Origin: Natronomonas pharaonis DSM 2160
GTDB taxonomy: Archaea > Halobacteriota > Halobacteria > Halobacteriales > Haloarculaceae
DNA length: 64,000 nucleotides
Direction: 5' to 3'
Assembly: GCF_000026045.1 (NCBI RefSeq)
Contig: NC_007426.1
Span: forward strand, 62,001 to 126,000
The position numbers and the translations under genes were made by a program. Positions within the stretch are counted from its first letter, which is position 1; the number at the start of each line of letters is the position of its first letter. This document shows positions 10,886 to 19,267 of this stretch, piece after piece. The notes below the pieces were generated by a model that was given only the letters and a program-made list of their open reading frames with translations, had not been told where the DNA came from and did no database searches.

Positions 10886-11431
10886 TCAGGCGTCGGGAAC
10901 GCCATCGACGGCGAGGTCCTCAAACCGCTCGGCCGGGCGGTCAATGAGGTCGATTCCGTCGACGGCCGCGACGATAGCCATGATGGCTGCGGTCTCACCG
11001 AGCCGAGCCGTGACGGCTCCCGCCGTCGTCTCGCCGGCTTCGTGGGTTGCAAGCGCAGCGTCGGAGCAGGTTTCGGCCGTATCACGCGTGCTCTCGTTGA
11101 GGGCGTCTACGGTGTCGGCGCTCCGCTCGGCCAACACCCCACCCGCCTCGAAGAGCGCCATCTCGGCGGCCGCAGCGGCGTCAAGTCGGCGGTCGAGGCG
11201 TTCGAGAGAGTCATCGAGGAGCGGCATCGTCGCCGTAGCCACGTCGGCAGCGGCGCGGGTCGTCGACACCCCGGCCGCGCCGACAGCGGCCGCAGCGTCA
11301 GCGGTAGCAGCCACGGCATCGGCGGTCTGTCGCTGGGCGTCAACGCCGCTGTTGGTGATATCCGTCGCGGTTGCTATCGCCTGTCGCTGTGCTTCACAGA
11401 GGGAGCCGAGGAGACCGCTCGCAGTCGCCAT
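10886..11431 (-). CDS. Ala-rich helical protein of unknown function
   Basis: 181 residues, about one third Ala, with almost no hydrophobic core segments, Trp or Tyr. The sequence is a run of amphipathic helical repeats (SLCEAQRQAIATATDITNSG, VDAQRQTADAVAATADAAA) ending in a short less regular tail (IDRPAERFEDLAVDG). The QRQ-spaced helices loosely recall phasins of polyhydroxyalkanoate granules, and coiled-coil proteins generally; that is weak inference. It has its own TATA-like box at 11454-11461. It lies between the pilus operon and the kinase operon on the same strand but is probably a separate unit. No enzyme motif is seen. Confidence 0.75.
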   Translation of the reverse strand: MATASGLLGSLCEAQRQAIATATDITNSGVDAQRQTADAVAATADAAAAVGAAGVSTTRAAADVATATMPLLDDSLERLDRRLDAAAAAEMALFEAGGVLAERSADTVDALNESTRDTAETCSDAALATHEAGETTAGAVTARLGETAAIMAIVAAVDGIDLIDRPAERFEDLAVDGVPDA

Positions 11432-11453
11432 ACCGTGTGCAAGACCACCACGA

Positions 11454-11461
11454 GGTTTTAG
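11454..11461 (-). promoter_or_regulatory. TATA-like box for the Ala-rich protein
   Basis: CTAAAACC on the minus strand, 23-30 bases before the ATG at 11431, in the 114-base gap after the pilus operon. The rest of that gap holds nothing recognisable. Confidence 0.5.
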
Positions 11462-11545
11462 TCTGCCGCCTCCGGTTGGGATGGCGGCTCGTGAGAGCGG
11501 CCCTGTTTCGTTCTCTGCGGAATGGAAACCGTCTGGCGTACAGTC

Positions 11546-12070
11546 TCATCCACCGACATCGATGACAACGGTCAGTTCGGCCGTCGACTCGGGACCGATA
11601 GCCCGGACATCGAACGCAACGGCGACGAGGACCGCGTCGCCCGCCCGCGGCTGCACGACGACACCGCCGTCGGCGGCGCAATCCCCAAACCGGGCACCTG
11701 GACCCGTCTCGCAGGCGGCCCCCTCCCAGCCGGCCGCGGCGGTCGCATTGTACGTGACCTCGTAGCCGACCCCCTCTTCGAGGCGCGAGCGGGCCAACGC
11801 TTCGATGTCGTCATCAATCGAATCGCGAACGGCGTCGGCCAGGTCGTCGGATTCGTGTGCCGCGTAGTCGCCCGCCGTCGCCGCAGCGGCGTCGTGAACC
11901 GACCGGTCGAGATAGGCAACGGCGTCGTCGCCGGCAACCGCCGGCGTTCGGTCGACATCCGGATGAAAGCCGAGCTGGAGATAGGCAAACAGTATCGGCA
12001 CCAGCCCGATGGCGATGACGGCCGCCGCGACCAACACGAGTTGCCCGCGGTTCAGACGTGCCAGACCCAT
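11546..12070 (-). CDS. Pilin-like single-pass protein, last gene of pilus operon
   Basis: 174 residues. A short basic start (MGLARLNRGQ) leads into a membrane segment LVLVAAAVIAIGLVPILFAYLQ and then an extracytoplasmic domain (helical DDAVAYLDRSVHDAAAA, then a beta-rich C-half with two Cys, CETGPGARFGDC, that could pair). The RGQ before the hydrophobic stretch matches the R(G/A)Q in three sister proteins and could be a prepilin-peptidase-type site, though the cleavage is inferred. From memory it fits a haloarchaeal pilus-operon DUF family (DUF7261). It overlaps the upstream gene by 19 bases. Probable minor pilin or pseudopilin. Confidence 0.8.
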   Translation of the reverse strand: MGLARLNRGQLVLVAAAVIAIGLVPILFAYLQLGFHPDVDRTPAVAGDDAVAYLDRSVHDAAAATAGDYAAHESDDLADAVRDSIDDDIEALARSRLEEGVGYEVTYNATAAAGWEGAACETGPGARFGDCAADGGVVVQPRAGDAVLVAVAFDVRAIGPESTAELTVVIDVGG

Positions 12071-12459
12071 ACTCTCACCTCCCCGCCGGCGGTTGGCGCG
12101 GTCGCTTGCCCGGCTGGCGACCCGGCCGGCCGCTCGTAGCCGACAGCGCCGTGTGGCGTTTCGAGCCGATACATCAGGTTGGCCGACAACAGTCGGTCGA
12201 CGCGGCTCTCTAGCGCGTCGCGCTCGCGGTCGAAGGCTGCCGGGCTCCGTGTGACCTCTTCGAGCCGCGTCTCGCCGCCGTGCCGCGGTGGCTCGTTTGC
12301 GAGCACCGTTGCAACGTCGTCGGCGTAAGCGTCTAGCTGCGGCGTTTCGGTATCTGGGGCTGGCACCCCGAGCGCGAAACCGAGCGCGACCGCGAGGACG
12401 AAGACAACACCGACGCCAGCCTCAACAATCGACAGCGAAAGCTGGCCGCGGTCAGGCAT
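12052..12459 (-). CDS. Small pilin-like protein
   Basis: 135 residues: MPDRGQLSLSIVEAGVGVVFVLAVALGFALG gives an R-G-Q site and a membrane helix at ~7-30. A mostly helical soluble part follows (LDAYADDVATVLANEPP, ERDALESRVDRLLSANLMYRLET). It overlaps both neighbours (8 bases with the upstream gene, 19 with the downstream one), so translation is tightly coupled. Likely a minor pilin of the PilB/PilC system; DUF7262 by recollection. Confidence 0.8.
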   Translation of the reverse strand: MPDRGQLSLSIVEAGVGVVFVLAVALGFALGVPAPDTETPQLDAYADDVATVLANEPPRHGGETRLEEVTRSPAAFDRERDALESRVDRLLSANLMYRLETPHGAVGYERPAGSPAGQATAPTAGGEVRVWVWHV

Positions 12460-13093
12460 TGACCGTCACCTCCAAGAGCGCTTTCTGTGTTTGCCGTGGA
12501 TAGTAGGTGACGGTCACCTCGCCGTCGTCCGGGAACCCGTCGACGCGGAGCGTGGTCGTCTCGTATCGGGACAGCGGGACCTCATAGGTGCCGTCGAGGC
12601 CACCCGGCTCGTAGAGGACGACCCGGTCGTTGGCTCGAACGGTCTCAATGTCGGCGCTCGGCTCGATATCGAGCGTTGCCCGCGGGCTCCGCCGTGGGAG
12701 CGTTACCGACCGGAACTCGAAGGGTGGCTCGACTTCGACGGCCTGCTGGTCCGCAACGAGGACAATCCGGCGGGCCGTCTCACCCCCAGTTGGGTCGCCA
12801 CGCTCGTAAACCGCCTCGCCGTCAAGCGCGACACGGGCGTCGACATCTGGCGGAAGGCTAGCCGCAACCGAGTCGGCATCGAGGCTGCCGTTCAGTACGT
12901 TGCCGCGGACCGTCGCCGCGCTATCGGCGGCGACGAGCCGGTCAGCGGTCGCGGTCGCGACCGCCCGGTCAGCAGCGTTCCGCTCGGCACCGCGTACGGA
13001 CGCATCCGCAATCGTCACCGCGAGCACGGCGACAGTGGTGAGCACCAACAGCGCAATCGCCAGCGCCGGGAGGTTGGCCTGACCGCGGCTCAC
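12452..13093 (-). CDS. Pilin-like protein with GTG start
   Basis: 213 residues. GTG at 13093 is chosen because it makes a GTGA overlap with the upstream stop and places VSRGQANLPALAIALLVLTTV directly at the N-terminus; the longer frame only repeats upstream coding DNA. After the membrane helix (~8-30) comes a helix (ADRAVATATADRLVAAD) and a beta-rich domain (EVPLSRYETTTLRVDGFPDDGEVTVTYYP) that resembles an extracytoplasmic Ig-like or pilin head. DUF7263 by recollection. Likely a structural or minor subunit of the pilus. Confidence 0.8.
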   Translation of the reverse strand: MSRGQANLPALAIALLVLTTVAVLAVTIADASVRGAERNAADRAVATATADRLVAADSAATVRGNVLNGSLDADSVAASLPPDVDARVALDGEAVYERGDPTGGETARRIVLVADQQAVEVEPPFEFRSVTLPRRSPRATLDIEPSADIETVRANDRVVLYEPGGLDGTYEVPLSRYETTTLRVDGFPDDGEVTVTYYPRQTQKALLEVTVNA

Positions 13094-13551
13094 GACAGCT
13101 GCACCTCCAGCCCGTCTTCCGTGGTGGTAACGACCGCGACCGTTCGGTCGCCGCTGTTCCATGTTCCGTCGACGGCGACGACTCGGTCCGGAAGCGACAG
13201 CGGCACTGACGCTTCTATCCCCGGGTTCGGGTGGTCAACGGCGAGTCGGTCGCCATCGGCCTCGACGCGGTAGGCTTCGCCAGCGATTGTCGGCGGCAGT
13301 TCGACAACGGTGCGGGTCTCGGCGGCCGCCACGTCGGGCGGAATGGACCGTTCGATGTCCGTCGCCGCGTCGGCAGCCGCTCGCTCGGCCAGTTCCGTTC
13401 CGGCTGCGGCCCGGTACTCCGGCACTGCGCCGCCATACAGCGCCGCGGTAACGATGCCGAGATAGAGGACGACGAGCGTCGCCTCCATCGCCTTCCCGAC
13501 GACGGGGCTCATCGCCCGCCGGTCGGCGGGCGGCACACAGCGGTCACGCAT
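13090..13551 (-). CDS. Pilin-like protein, SPVVGKAMEA type
   Basis: 153 residues. The N-terminus MRDRCVPPADRRAMSPVVGKAMEATLVVLYLGIV has RRAM-SPVVG, the best match in this cassette to euryarchaeal pilin signals (cleavage before a S/Q-rich hydrophobic helix). The C-terminal head is beta-rich (TRTVVELPPTIAGEAYRVEADGD). ATG 13551 is chosen because it begins just inside the upstream gene (8-base overlap). Upstream extension runs through the neighbour in another frame and is rejected. DUF7266 by recollection. Confidence 0.82.
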   Translation of the reverse strand: MRDRCVPPADRRAMSPVVGKAMEATLVVLYLGIVTAALYGGAVPEYRAAAGTELAERAAADAATDIERSIPPDVAAAETRTVVELPPTIAGEAYRVEADGDRLAVDHPNPGIEASVPLSLPDRVVAVDGTWNSGDRTVAVVTTTEDGLEVQLS

Positions 13552-14251
13552 GGCCACCGACCTCCGCGGCAAGGTCGTGAACGACGAGGTAGCCGGTTCG
13601 GTCGCCGTCGAAGGTCGCCTCAACGGTCGGCGGGTCGCCGGAGCGTCGGTCGACGCTCGCGCCGTGTCGCTCGAAGTATCGTTCCCACGCACCGGGGGCA
13701 GCCGTCTCGACAGCGACCGAGACCGTCGCCGTCCCGAGGTCGGTCCGGCTGTGGCTGACGTTCGTCCGGACGGTCGTCGTGACGCCGCCGCTGCCGGAGA
13801 CGGTCCGAATGTCGTCGCCAAGACGGGCGACGCCGACAATAATCAGGTCATCATCGACCGTTATGGGCGGCGGCGTCTCCAGCCACGCCTCGCCGGCCTG
13901 TCCCCGAACGACCGCACCCGAGTGGAAGGCGACGCGGCGGTCGTCGGATTCGTAAACGAGCGCGTCTGCCTGCACCGTCTCTACAGTGACGCCGTCGACT
14001 CTGATTTCGACGGTGCGGTCGACAGTCGTAAGACGCCCCTCGCCGAACGTCACCGTCCCGCGCTGCGGGCCGGTCGCGGCGACGGGCTCGAACGTCGCAT
14101 CGAAGTCGGCGGCGACGCGTTCGGCGTCGGCGGCCGCGGCGTTCGAGTCGACCAACATACCGACAGTCGCGGTGAGCGCTCCCATCGACACGACTGCGAT
14201 GCCGAGCAGCAACGCAACGCCGACGACGTTCGACTGAGCGCGTCGGCTCAT
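13544..14251 (-). CDS. Larger pilin-like protein (archaellin/type IV pilin N-terminus)
   Basis: 235 residues. MSRRAQSNVVGVALLLGIAVVSMGALTATVGMLV is a typical archaeal pilin start: basic residues, an A-Q junction and a 20+ residue hydrophobic helix. The head (~60-235) is beta-rich (GTVTFGEGRLTTVDRTVEIRVDG, DDDLIIVGVARLG), recalling other archaeal pilin heads. It follows pilC directly with an ATGA overlap at 14248-14251. It could be the main pilin or the largest minor pilin. DUF7289 by recollection. Confidence 0.85.
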   Translation of the reverse strand: MSRRAQSNVVGVALLLGIAVVSMGALTATVGMLVDSNAAAADAERVAADFDATFEPVAATGPQRGTVTFGEGRLTTVDRTVEIRVDGVTVETVQADALVYESDDRRVAFHSGAVVRGQAGEAWLETPPPITVDDDLIIVGVARLGDDIRTVSGSGGVTTTVRTNVSHSRTDLGTATVSVAVETAAPGAWERYFERHGASVDRRSGDPPTVEATFDGDRTGYLVVHDLAAEVGGHA

Positions 14252-16095
14252 ATCATGCCCGCCCCCGCAAAGACCAGATAGCAGACGACGACCAGCGCCG
14301 ACGAGTGCAAAAGCGCCTCATAACGGCTCCGCGAGGCGACGCCAGCGAACCACCCGCAGGCGAGCATTGTCGCCTGCGTGACGACGTAAAACCGCCACGC
14401 GTCCCGTTCGATGTCGACCGCCTCGGGGTCGATAGCGACGCCGGAGGCACCGGAGACGCTGGAAAGCTGTGCGAACCCATCGAGGACGTAGGCGTTGACC
14501 GCGACGACGATGCCGACGACGAGCAGGGCTGTCGTCCAGCCGACGGCCACGTACACGGCCATCGCCGAGCGGAGTTTCTTCCGCTGGTGGTACAGCGAGC
14601 CGATTTCGGTCTGGAGCGTCTCGAAGGTCGTCTCGGCGTCGCTGCCGACAGACAGCGCTCCCGTCACGAGCCCGACCGTTTGCTCTGAAAGCGGTGTTCC
14701 GACCCGCTCGACGAAGCGGTCGAGGGCCTCTCTGCGGGTCCCGCCATCGCGGGTGCCGGTGGTGAGGCCGAGCCGAAACGCGAGGTCATCGACATCGGCC
14801 TGCAACGGCCCGAAATCGACTTCTTCGGCGACTGTCTGGACGGCTTCGTCGAACGGCTTGCCGAGGCTAACGTGGCCGGCGACGGCGTGGACGAAGTCTC
14901 GGATTTCACGGTCCTTCGCGTCATCGAGGCGGGCACGCCGGACCGAAATCGCACCCACCGGCAGGCCGTAAGCAGCGTAGCCGAGCAAAGCGACGTTGAC
15001 CGCCGGCTCACCGACCCACCAGAGGAGCCCACCGAGAGCAGACGCCGGCGGCAGAAAGACGACGGCGGCGCTTGCGGGGTTTGTCGTCGCCGTCACGAGC
15101 GTTTCGAGCCCGCCGGGGCGGTCGTAGCTTACGCCGTGGTTGGCCGGCCGGAGCTCGACGACAAGCGCCGCGGCACAGCCCCCGACGACGAGAACGAACG
15201 CCGCGCTGCCGTAGACGAGCAGCGCGCGCATCGTCGGCTCACCGGGTATCGGAACGGGCCTAGAGAGGCCGGGCGCGAGGACGCTCATCACTGTCACGAT
15301 GATAACTAAAAGCGCCGGCAGCACCAGCAGGACGATGAAAAGCTCCGCAAGCAGTTCCAGATAGTCACCGGCACGCTGTCGCTCGCGGGAGCGCTGATGG
15401 GAGAGCATCCGTGATTCCATCCGCAGGTAGCCCTGCAGTGCGTCCGAGCCCTGGTTCGCGTGCTCGCGGAACTTCAGGAGAAACGGCGACAAAAGCTCCC
15501 GGGAGGGTGTCTCGCGGGCGACGCTTCGGAGGCCCGAATCGAGACTGCCGGTGAGTTCCGCCTTCCGGAGCACTCGCCGAAGCTCGGCGCTCGTCTCGCC
15601 GTAGGCGTCCTGTTTGGCGACCCGGCGAAGCATCTCGCGCCGACCCTCGCTACCGTCGGCCAGCGCCCGCAGGTATCGGACCGCTCCCGGAAGCGTCCGT
15701 TCGATAGCTGTCCGGCGGGCGTCGACCCGCCAGCGGAGGTACGCACCGCCCGAGGCGACTGTCGCCCGTTTTCCGATTGCGCCAACGGCTACCCCAGCCG
15801 CGACAGCGCTGTAAAGCCGGGGCACCGACGGCAGGGAAACGTCGCCCGGAGCGGCGGCACCGAGAGCCGTTGTAGCGGCATCGACAGGGGCAACGAGCAA
15901 AATCGCGGCGACGGCTGCCGCGAGAACGGCCGCGACGAGCCATGAGATGCCGTAGATGCGGGCGAGGTACGTATCGAAACCAACTGTGAGTCCCGCTCCG
16001 CGATACCGGTCGCGGTCACGGTCGTGGCGGGCGCTGTCGGCGTGGCGAGAAAACAGCGCATGCAGCCCGCGGTCGAGCCGAGAGGCGACGCTCAT
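14248..16095 (-). CDS. pilC: Pilus inner-membrane platform protein (PilC/TadC/GspF family)
   Basis: 615 residues. T2SSF-type modules occur twice (MLRRVAKQDAYGETSAELRRVLRKAELTGSLDSGLRSVARETPS and EIRDFVHAVAGHVSLGKPFDEAVQTVAEEVDFGP). About nine membrane helices are grouped near 45-110, 260-310 and at the C-terminus. This protein anchors the assembly ATPase and the growing pilus in the membrane. ATG 16095 is chosen over a GTG 36 bases upstream because GGAGGTG, complementary to the 16S 3' end, lies 10 bases before it (16105-16111 on the minus strand). It lies directly downstream of the ATPase gene. Confidence 0.92.
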   Translation of the reverse strand: MSVASRLDRGLHALFSRHADSARHDRDRDRYRGAGLTVGFDTYLARIYGISWLVAAVLAAAVAAILLVAPVDAATTALGAAAPGDVSLPSVPRLYSAVAAGVAVGAIGKRATVASGGAYLRWRVDARRTAIERTLPGAVRYLRALADGSEGRREMLRRVAKQDAYGETSAELRRVLRKAELTGSLDSGLRSVARETPSRELLSPFLLKFREHANQGSDALQGYLRMESRMLSHQRSRERQRAGDYLELLAELFIVLLVLPALLVIIVTVMSVLAPGLSRPVPIPGEPTMRALLVYGSAAFVLVVGGCAAALVVELRPANHGVSYDRPGGLETLVTATTNPASAAVVFLPPASALGGLLWWVGEPAVNVALLGYAAYGLPVGAISVRRARLDDAKDREIRDFVHAVAGHVSLGKPFDEAVQTVAEEVDFGPLQADVDDLAFRLGLTTGTRDGGTRREALDRFVERVGTPLSEQTVGLVTGALSVGSDAETTFETLQTEIGSLYHQRKKLRSAMAVYVAVGWTTALLVVGIVVAVNAYVLDGFAQLSSVSGASGVAIDPEAVDIERDAWRFYVVTQATMLACGWFAGVASRSRYEALLHSSALVVVCYLVFAGAGMI

Positions 16096-16200
16096 CGCGT
16101 TGCCCACCTCCGACAACGGCGATGTTGACACCGGCTCCGCGGAGCCACGCTCGTTTGGGGCGTCGCATGCGGCGCAATACCCGACGGCTGGCAGGTGTGG

Positions 16201-18363
16201 TCAGTCATCGGCGGCCGCCTGTCGCTGGATGCGTTCGACTGTCGCTGCCTCGTCAGTCCGGAGGTCGCCGAGGAATCCGAACAGCGAGTCGATGTCGGAG
16301 ACGCCCTCGCGAACGAGGTATTCGACGTAGCCGTGTTTGCGGTGGAACTCGTCCTGTACGTCCGCAATCGGGCGGTTCAACCGCTGTGCAAGCCGGGAAA
16401 GTGCGTACATCCCGTTCCGCGCTGTCGGGTCACCGAGGTCGGGGTGCTCGTAGGCGAACTCCCAACCGCCGTCGGGCGTCCGGTCGAGTACGCGGTTGTA
16501 ATGTATCGTCGACCCGTCTTTCTCGATTGTCTCGACCGGCGCATCGAGGGCGGCGGCTTCCTGCTCGGAGAGCAATTCAACGACGGAACCGACAAAGCGG
16601 TCGCCATCGACGTGCTTTGGGAAGACGACAAGGTCGATTTCCCGCAACAGGTACGGCGGGAGGCCCTTCTCGACGACCCGGTTGACGAGCTTTTCGATGT
16701 CCTCGGCGTGGGTCGTTCCCAAAACGCCGTGGCCCGTCTGAAGCACCTCACCGAACGTCTCGAACGACTCCGGCGTGTTTATCTCCGCGATGACCTCCAC
16801 GTCCGGGTTGAGGTAGTTCGTCTCGGTCATCAGGTCGGCCATCGAGACGTTCTTGAACTCCTCTTGGTGTTCACGCGTGGTCAGCGAGACGCCCGTCTCG
16901 TGGGGCAAAAGCACCTCTCGGGAGCCTTCGTCGATGCTCACGGGGCGGTCCTCGTAGCTCACGAAAGGCATATGCGAGTTCATCAGCGTCGTCTTCCCGG
17001 CCCCGGTCGGCCCGGAGAACAGCACGACGCCGTGGTGTTCATAGAGCAGCCACAGCAGCGTCACGAGCTCGGTCGGTAGCGACCCGCTCTCGACGAGGTC
17101 GACAGGGGTGAGAACGTCCGGAGCCTGCTTTCGAATCGAAATATGGGGGCCGTCCTCGGAGATTGTCGGCAGCGCGACCGCACAGCGGATGGTCTGGTCG
17201 ACGCCGTCGAGGTCGAGGTTGACCTTCGCCGACGGCCGGCTCGCGGAGAGTTCGACGCCGTCGTTGGCCGCAAGCTGCGTAACGACGTTGACGAAGGCGG
17301 ATTCGGAGTCGAACCGGAGGTTCGTCGGTTCGCGGCCGTCGCCGCGAGGGACGACCTTGATACGCTCGCCGACGCGGTTGGCCTCGATATCTTCGAGGTT
17401 CGGGTCGCGTATCGGTATCGTCAGCTGGCCGTAGCCGACCAAATCGCGGAGGACGTAGTACGTGAGCGCATCCAGCCGGCCGTCGGCGAAGCGACCATCG
17501 ACCGGCGGGACGGCCAGTCCGTACTCCGCCAGCGCCGCCCGGAGTCGGTGTTCGGCCGCATCGAGCCACGCACGGGTGTTCCGGGCGGTCAGGCGACGGG
17601 AAAGCAGCTCTTCGCCGCGCTCACGGACGACGGAGCGGCGGTCATCGACCGACGACTCACCGTCAACCCCCGTCTCCCAAATGCGCGTCTTGCACTCGGC
17701 GATGAGTTCGTCGTCGCCCGGCAGCCGGTCGGGTTCGAGAACGGCGTATTTCCGCTCGAAGGCGTCCGCGCCGAGCATCCGGTCGCGGTAGCGGACGACC
17801 GGGACCTCGTAGCCGGCAAACGAAACGGTGTAGCGGTCGAGCCGTTCGGCGCTGAACCGGTCGACGAAGTCGGCGTCGTCGATGCCGGTTCGGGCCGGCG
17901 CGTAGTCGCGGAGGTGGACGAGTAGTTCGTCGCCCGCGACGTCTGCGACCTCGATTTCGTCGTCGAGCGCATGGGGCGTCAGCTCGCCGAGACACTTCAG
18001 CTCGGCCAGCAGATGATACGTTAGCCGCCGGCGACCACTCGGCGAACAGTCGACGAGTCGGTCGACGACACGGTCGTACTTCCGGTCGAAGCCCTCGCGG
18101 AACCGCTCTGCGGCACCCTCTCGGGTCCGGGGACGGCTTAGTTCAGCCCCCTCGAAGTGGCGGCGAACGGTCCGCAGGTCCGTTTCGGCTGCTGTCGAAA
18201 GCGACGGGTCCCGGACCTCGTAGACGAAGCCGTCGTCGTCGGAACGAACCGTCGCGACAACACCGGGGGCGATCTCGTAATGGTCGTGGACATCAGGTGC
18301 ATACCACGCCGCTGGGCTGTCCGGCGGCTCCGGGGCGGGGACGACAGGGGCGTCAGAATACAT
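16201..18363 (-). CDS. pilB: Pilus assembly ATPase (PilB/GspE family)
   Basis: 720 residues, the usual length for haloarchaeal PilB. The N-terminal ~330 residues are family-specific. The ATPase core has Walker A SGPTGAGKTTLMNS near residue 450, an Asp-box-like ISIRKQAPDVL, a Walker B region VEVIAEINTPESFETFGEV and a His box TGHGVLGTTHAEDIEKLV. It powers subunit polymerisation at the cytoplasmic face with PilC. It is the first gene of an operon running to 11546 and has a strong TATA box at 18391-18400. The haloarchaeal systems with this layout make adhesive type IV pili; which one this is cannot be told from sequence alone. Confidence 0.94.
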   Translation of the reverse strand: MYSDAPVVPAPEPPDSPAAWYAPDVHDHYEIAPGVVATVRSDDDGFVYEVRDPSLSTAAETDLRTVRRHFEGAELSRPRTREGAAERFREGFDRKYDRVVDRLVDCSPSGRRRLTYHLLAELKCLGELTPHALDDEIEVADVAGDELLVHLRDYAPARTGIDDADFVDRFSAERLDRYTVSFAGYEVPVVRYRDRMLGADAFERKYAVLEPDRLPGDDELIAECKTRIWETGVDGESSVDDRRSVVRERGEELLSRRLTARNTRAWLDAAEHRLRAALAEYGLAVPPVDGRFADGRLDALTYYVLRDLVGYGQLTIPIRDPNLEDIEANRVGERIKVVPRGDGREPTNLRFDSESAFVNVVTQLAANDGVELSASRPSAKVNLDLDGVDQTIRCAVALPTISEDGPHISIRKQAPDVLTPVDLVESGSLPTELVTLLWLLYEHHGVVLFSGPTGAGKTTLMNSHMPFVSYEDRPVSIDEGSREVLLPHETGVSLTTREHQEEFKNVSMADLMTETNYLNPDVEVIAEINTPESFETFGEVLQTGHGVLGTTHAEDIEKLVNRVVEKGLPPYLLREIDLVVFPKHVDGDRFVGSVVELLSEQEAAALDAPVETIEKDGSTIHYNRVLDRTPDGGWEFAYEHPDLGDPTARNGMYALSRLAQRLNRPIADVQDEFHRKHGYVEYLVREGVSDIDSLFGFLGDLRTDEAATVERIQRQAAADD

Positions 18364-18390
18364 TTTGCGTCGTTCTGTGCTCGGTATTTG

Positions 18391-18400
18391 GTATAAATAC
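18391..18400 (-). promoter_or_regulatory. TATA box of the pilus operon
   Basis: The near-palindromic GTATTTATAC lies 28-37 bases before the pilB ATG. It sits in the 140-base divergent gap shared with the Bat-type regulator at 18504, which could therefore control pilB. An ATGAG/CTCAT inverted repeat at 18444-18460 lies in the same gap. Confidence 0.6.
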
Positions 18401-18503
18401 TAGGGAACTGCGGCGGGTGCGAAAGCAGTTCATCAGCAACAGAATGAGATATGCACTCATGCACCAATATTAAGACAGTCCGCCCCATCCCCCTAATAGA
18501 ATC

Positions 18504-19214
18504 ATGATAGACCTCGATATCGATATGCGTCAGTACGACTGTCCGTTTATCGATACGACCGACGAGGTGCCGGTGAGTTTCTCGGCGATGCAGTGGCATC
18601 TCGACACCAGTTACGGACAGTTGGAAACCCGGATGATAGTGAAAGGCGAGTCCCGCGAGACGCTCACACGGGGGCTACAGACGCTTCGGGACCACGGAAA
18701 CATTACTAGCTGTGTCTCCCTCAAAAAGAAAGGCGACACGGCGACGATACGGACCGTCATCGAAGAGACCGACGCGATGTCTGTTGTCCAAAACCACGAC
18801 GGCTACATCACCGGTCCGTTCAACATTGAGGACGGGACCGAGATCTGGCACGTCGGGTTCGACGACGAGGCAACGGCAGACCGGGCGCTTTCGGACCTCG
18901 ACGACGAGAACGATGTCGCCGTCGAGAGCCGCACAGAGCTGACTGTGGCGGAGCTTTTCGACGTCATCGAGAACGCCAATGCAGCACACAGTTTCCTCGA
19001 CAGCTGCCGAGCGTTGACAGACACAGAGCGGGAGACGCTCGTGGCAGCCGCGGAAGCCGGCTACTTCGAGACACCACGGGGGGCGTCACTCGATGACCTC
19101 GCCGAGGAGTTCGATGTTTCAAAAACTGCCGCCTCGATGAACCTCCGCCGAGCGGAGCGGAAACTCGTCGAGGCGACCATCGAATCGATGTCGTCACTCC
19201 GTGGTGTCGAGTAG
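18504..19214 (+). CDS. HTH_10 (Bat-type) transcription regulator
   Basis: 236 residues. The C-terminal HTH_10 domain (~170-230: TERETLVAAAEAGYFETPRG, then LAEEFDVSKTAASMNLRRAERKLVEAT) is preceded by a ~150-residue N-terminal domain typical of haloarchaeal bacterio-opsin-activator-like regulators (beta-alpha repeats, DGYITGPFNIEDGTEIWHVGF). No Cys cluster is evident. It is transcribed away from the pilus operon across a 140-base gap, so it is a candidate regulator of pilB as well as of the following acyl-CoA synthetase gene, which has its own promoter. Confidence 0.87.
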   Translation: MIDLDIDMRQYDCPFIDTTDEVPVSFSAMQWHLDTSYGQLETRMIVKGESRETLTRGLQTLRDHGNITSCVSLKKKGDTATIRTVIEETDAMSVVQNHDGYITGPFNIEDGTEIWHVGFDDEATADRALSDLDDENDVAVESRTELTVAELFDVIENANAAHSFLDSCRALTDTERETLVAAAEAGYFETPRGASLDDLAEEFDVSKTAASMNLRRAERKLVEATIESMSSLRGVE

Positions 19215-19237
19215 CGGACTGATATGTTAACGTCCTG

Positions 19238-19245
19238 CTTTATTC
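19238..19245 (+). promoter_or_regulatory. TATA-like box of the acyl-CoA synthetase gene
   Basis: CTTTATTC, 23-30 bases before the ATG at 19268; fits a leaderless transcript independent of the regulator gene upstream. Confidence 0.45.
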
Positions 19246-19267
19246 TCGCTGCGGGCGTTGTCCAGGT

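Noticed and set aside
9815-11461. 548-residue plus-strand frame across the kinase and Ala-rich genes
   Set aside because: Shadow spanning two minus-strand genes and their promoter; no recognisable domain.
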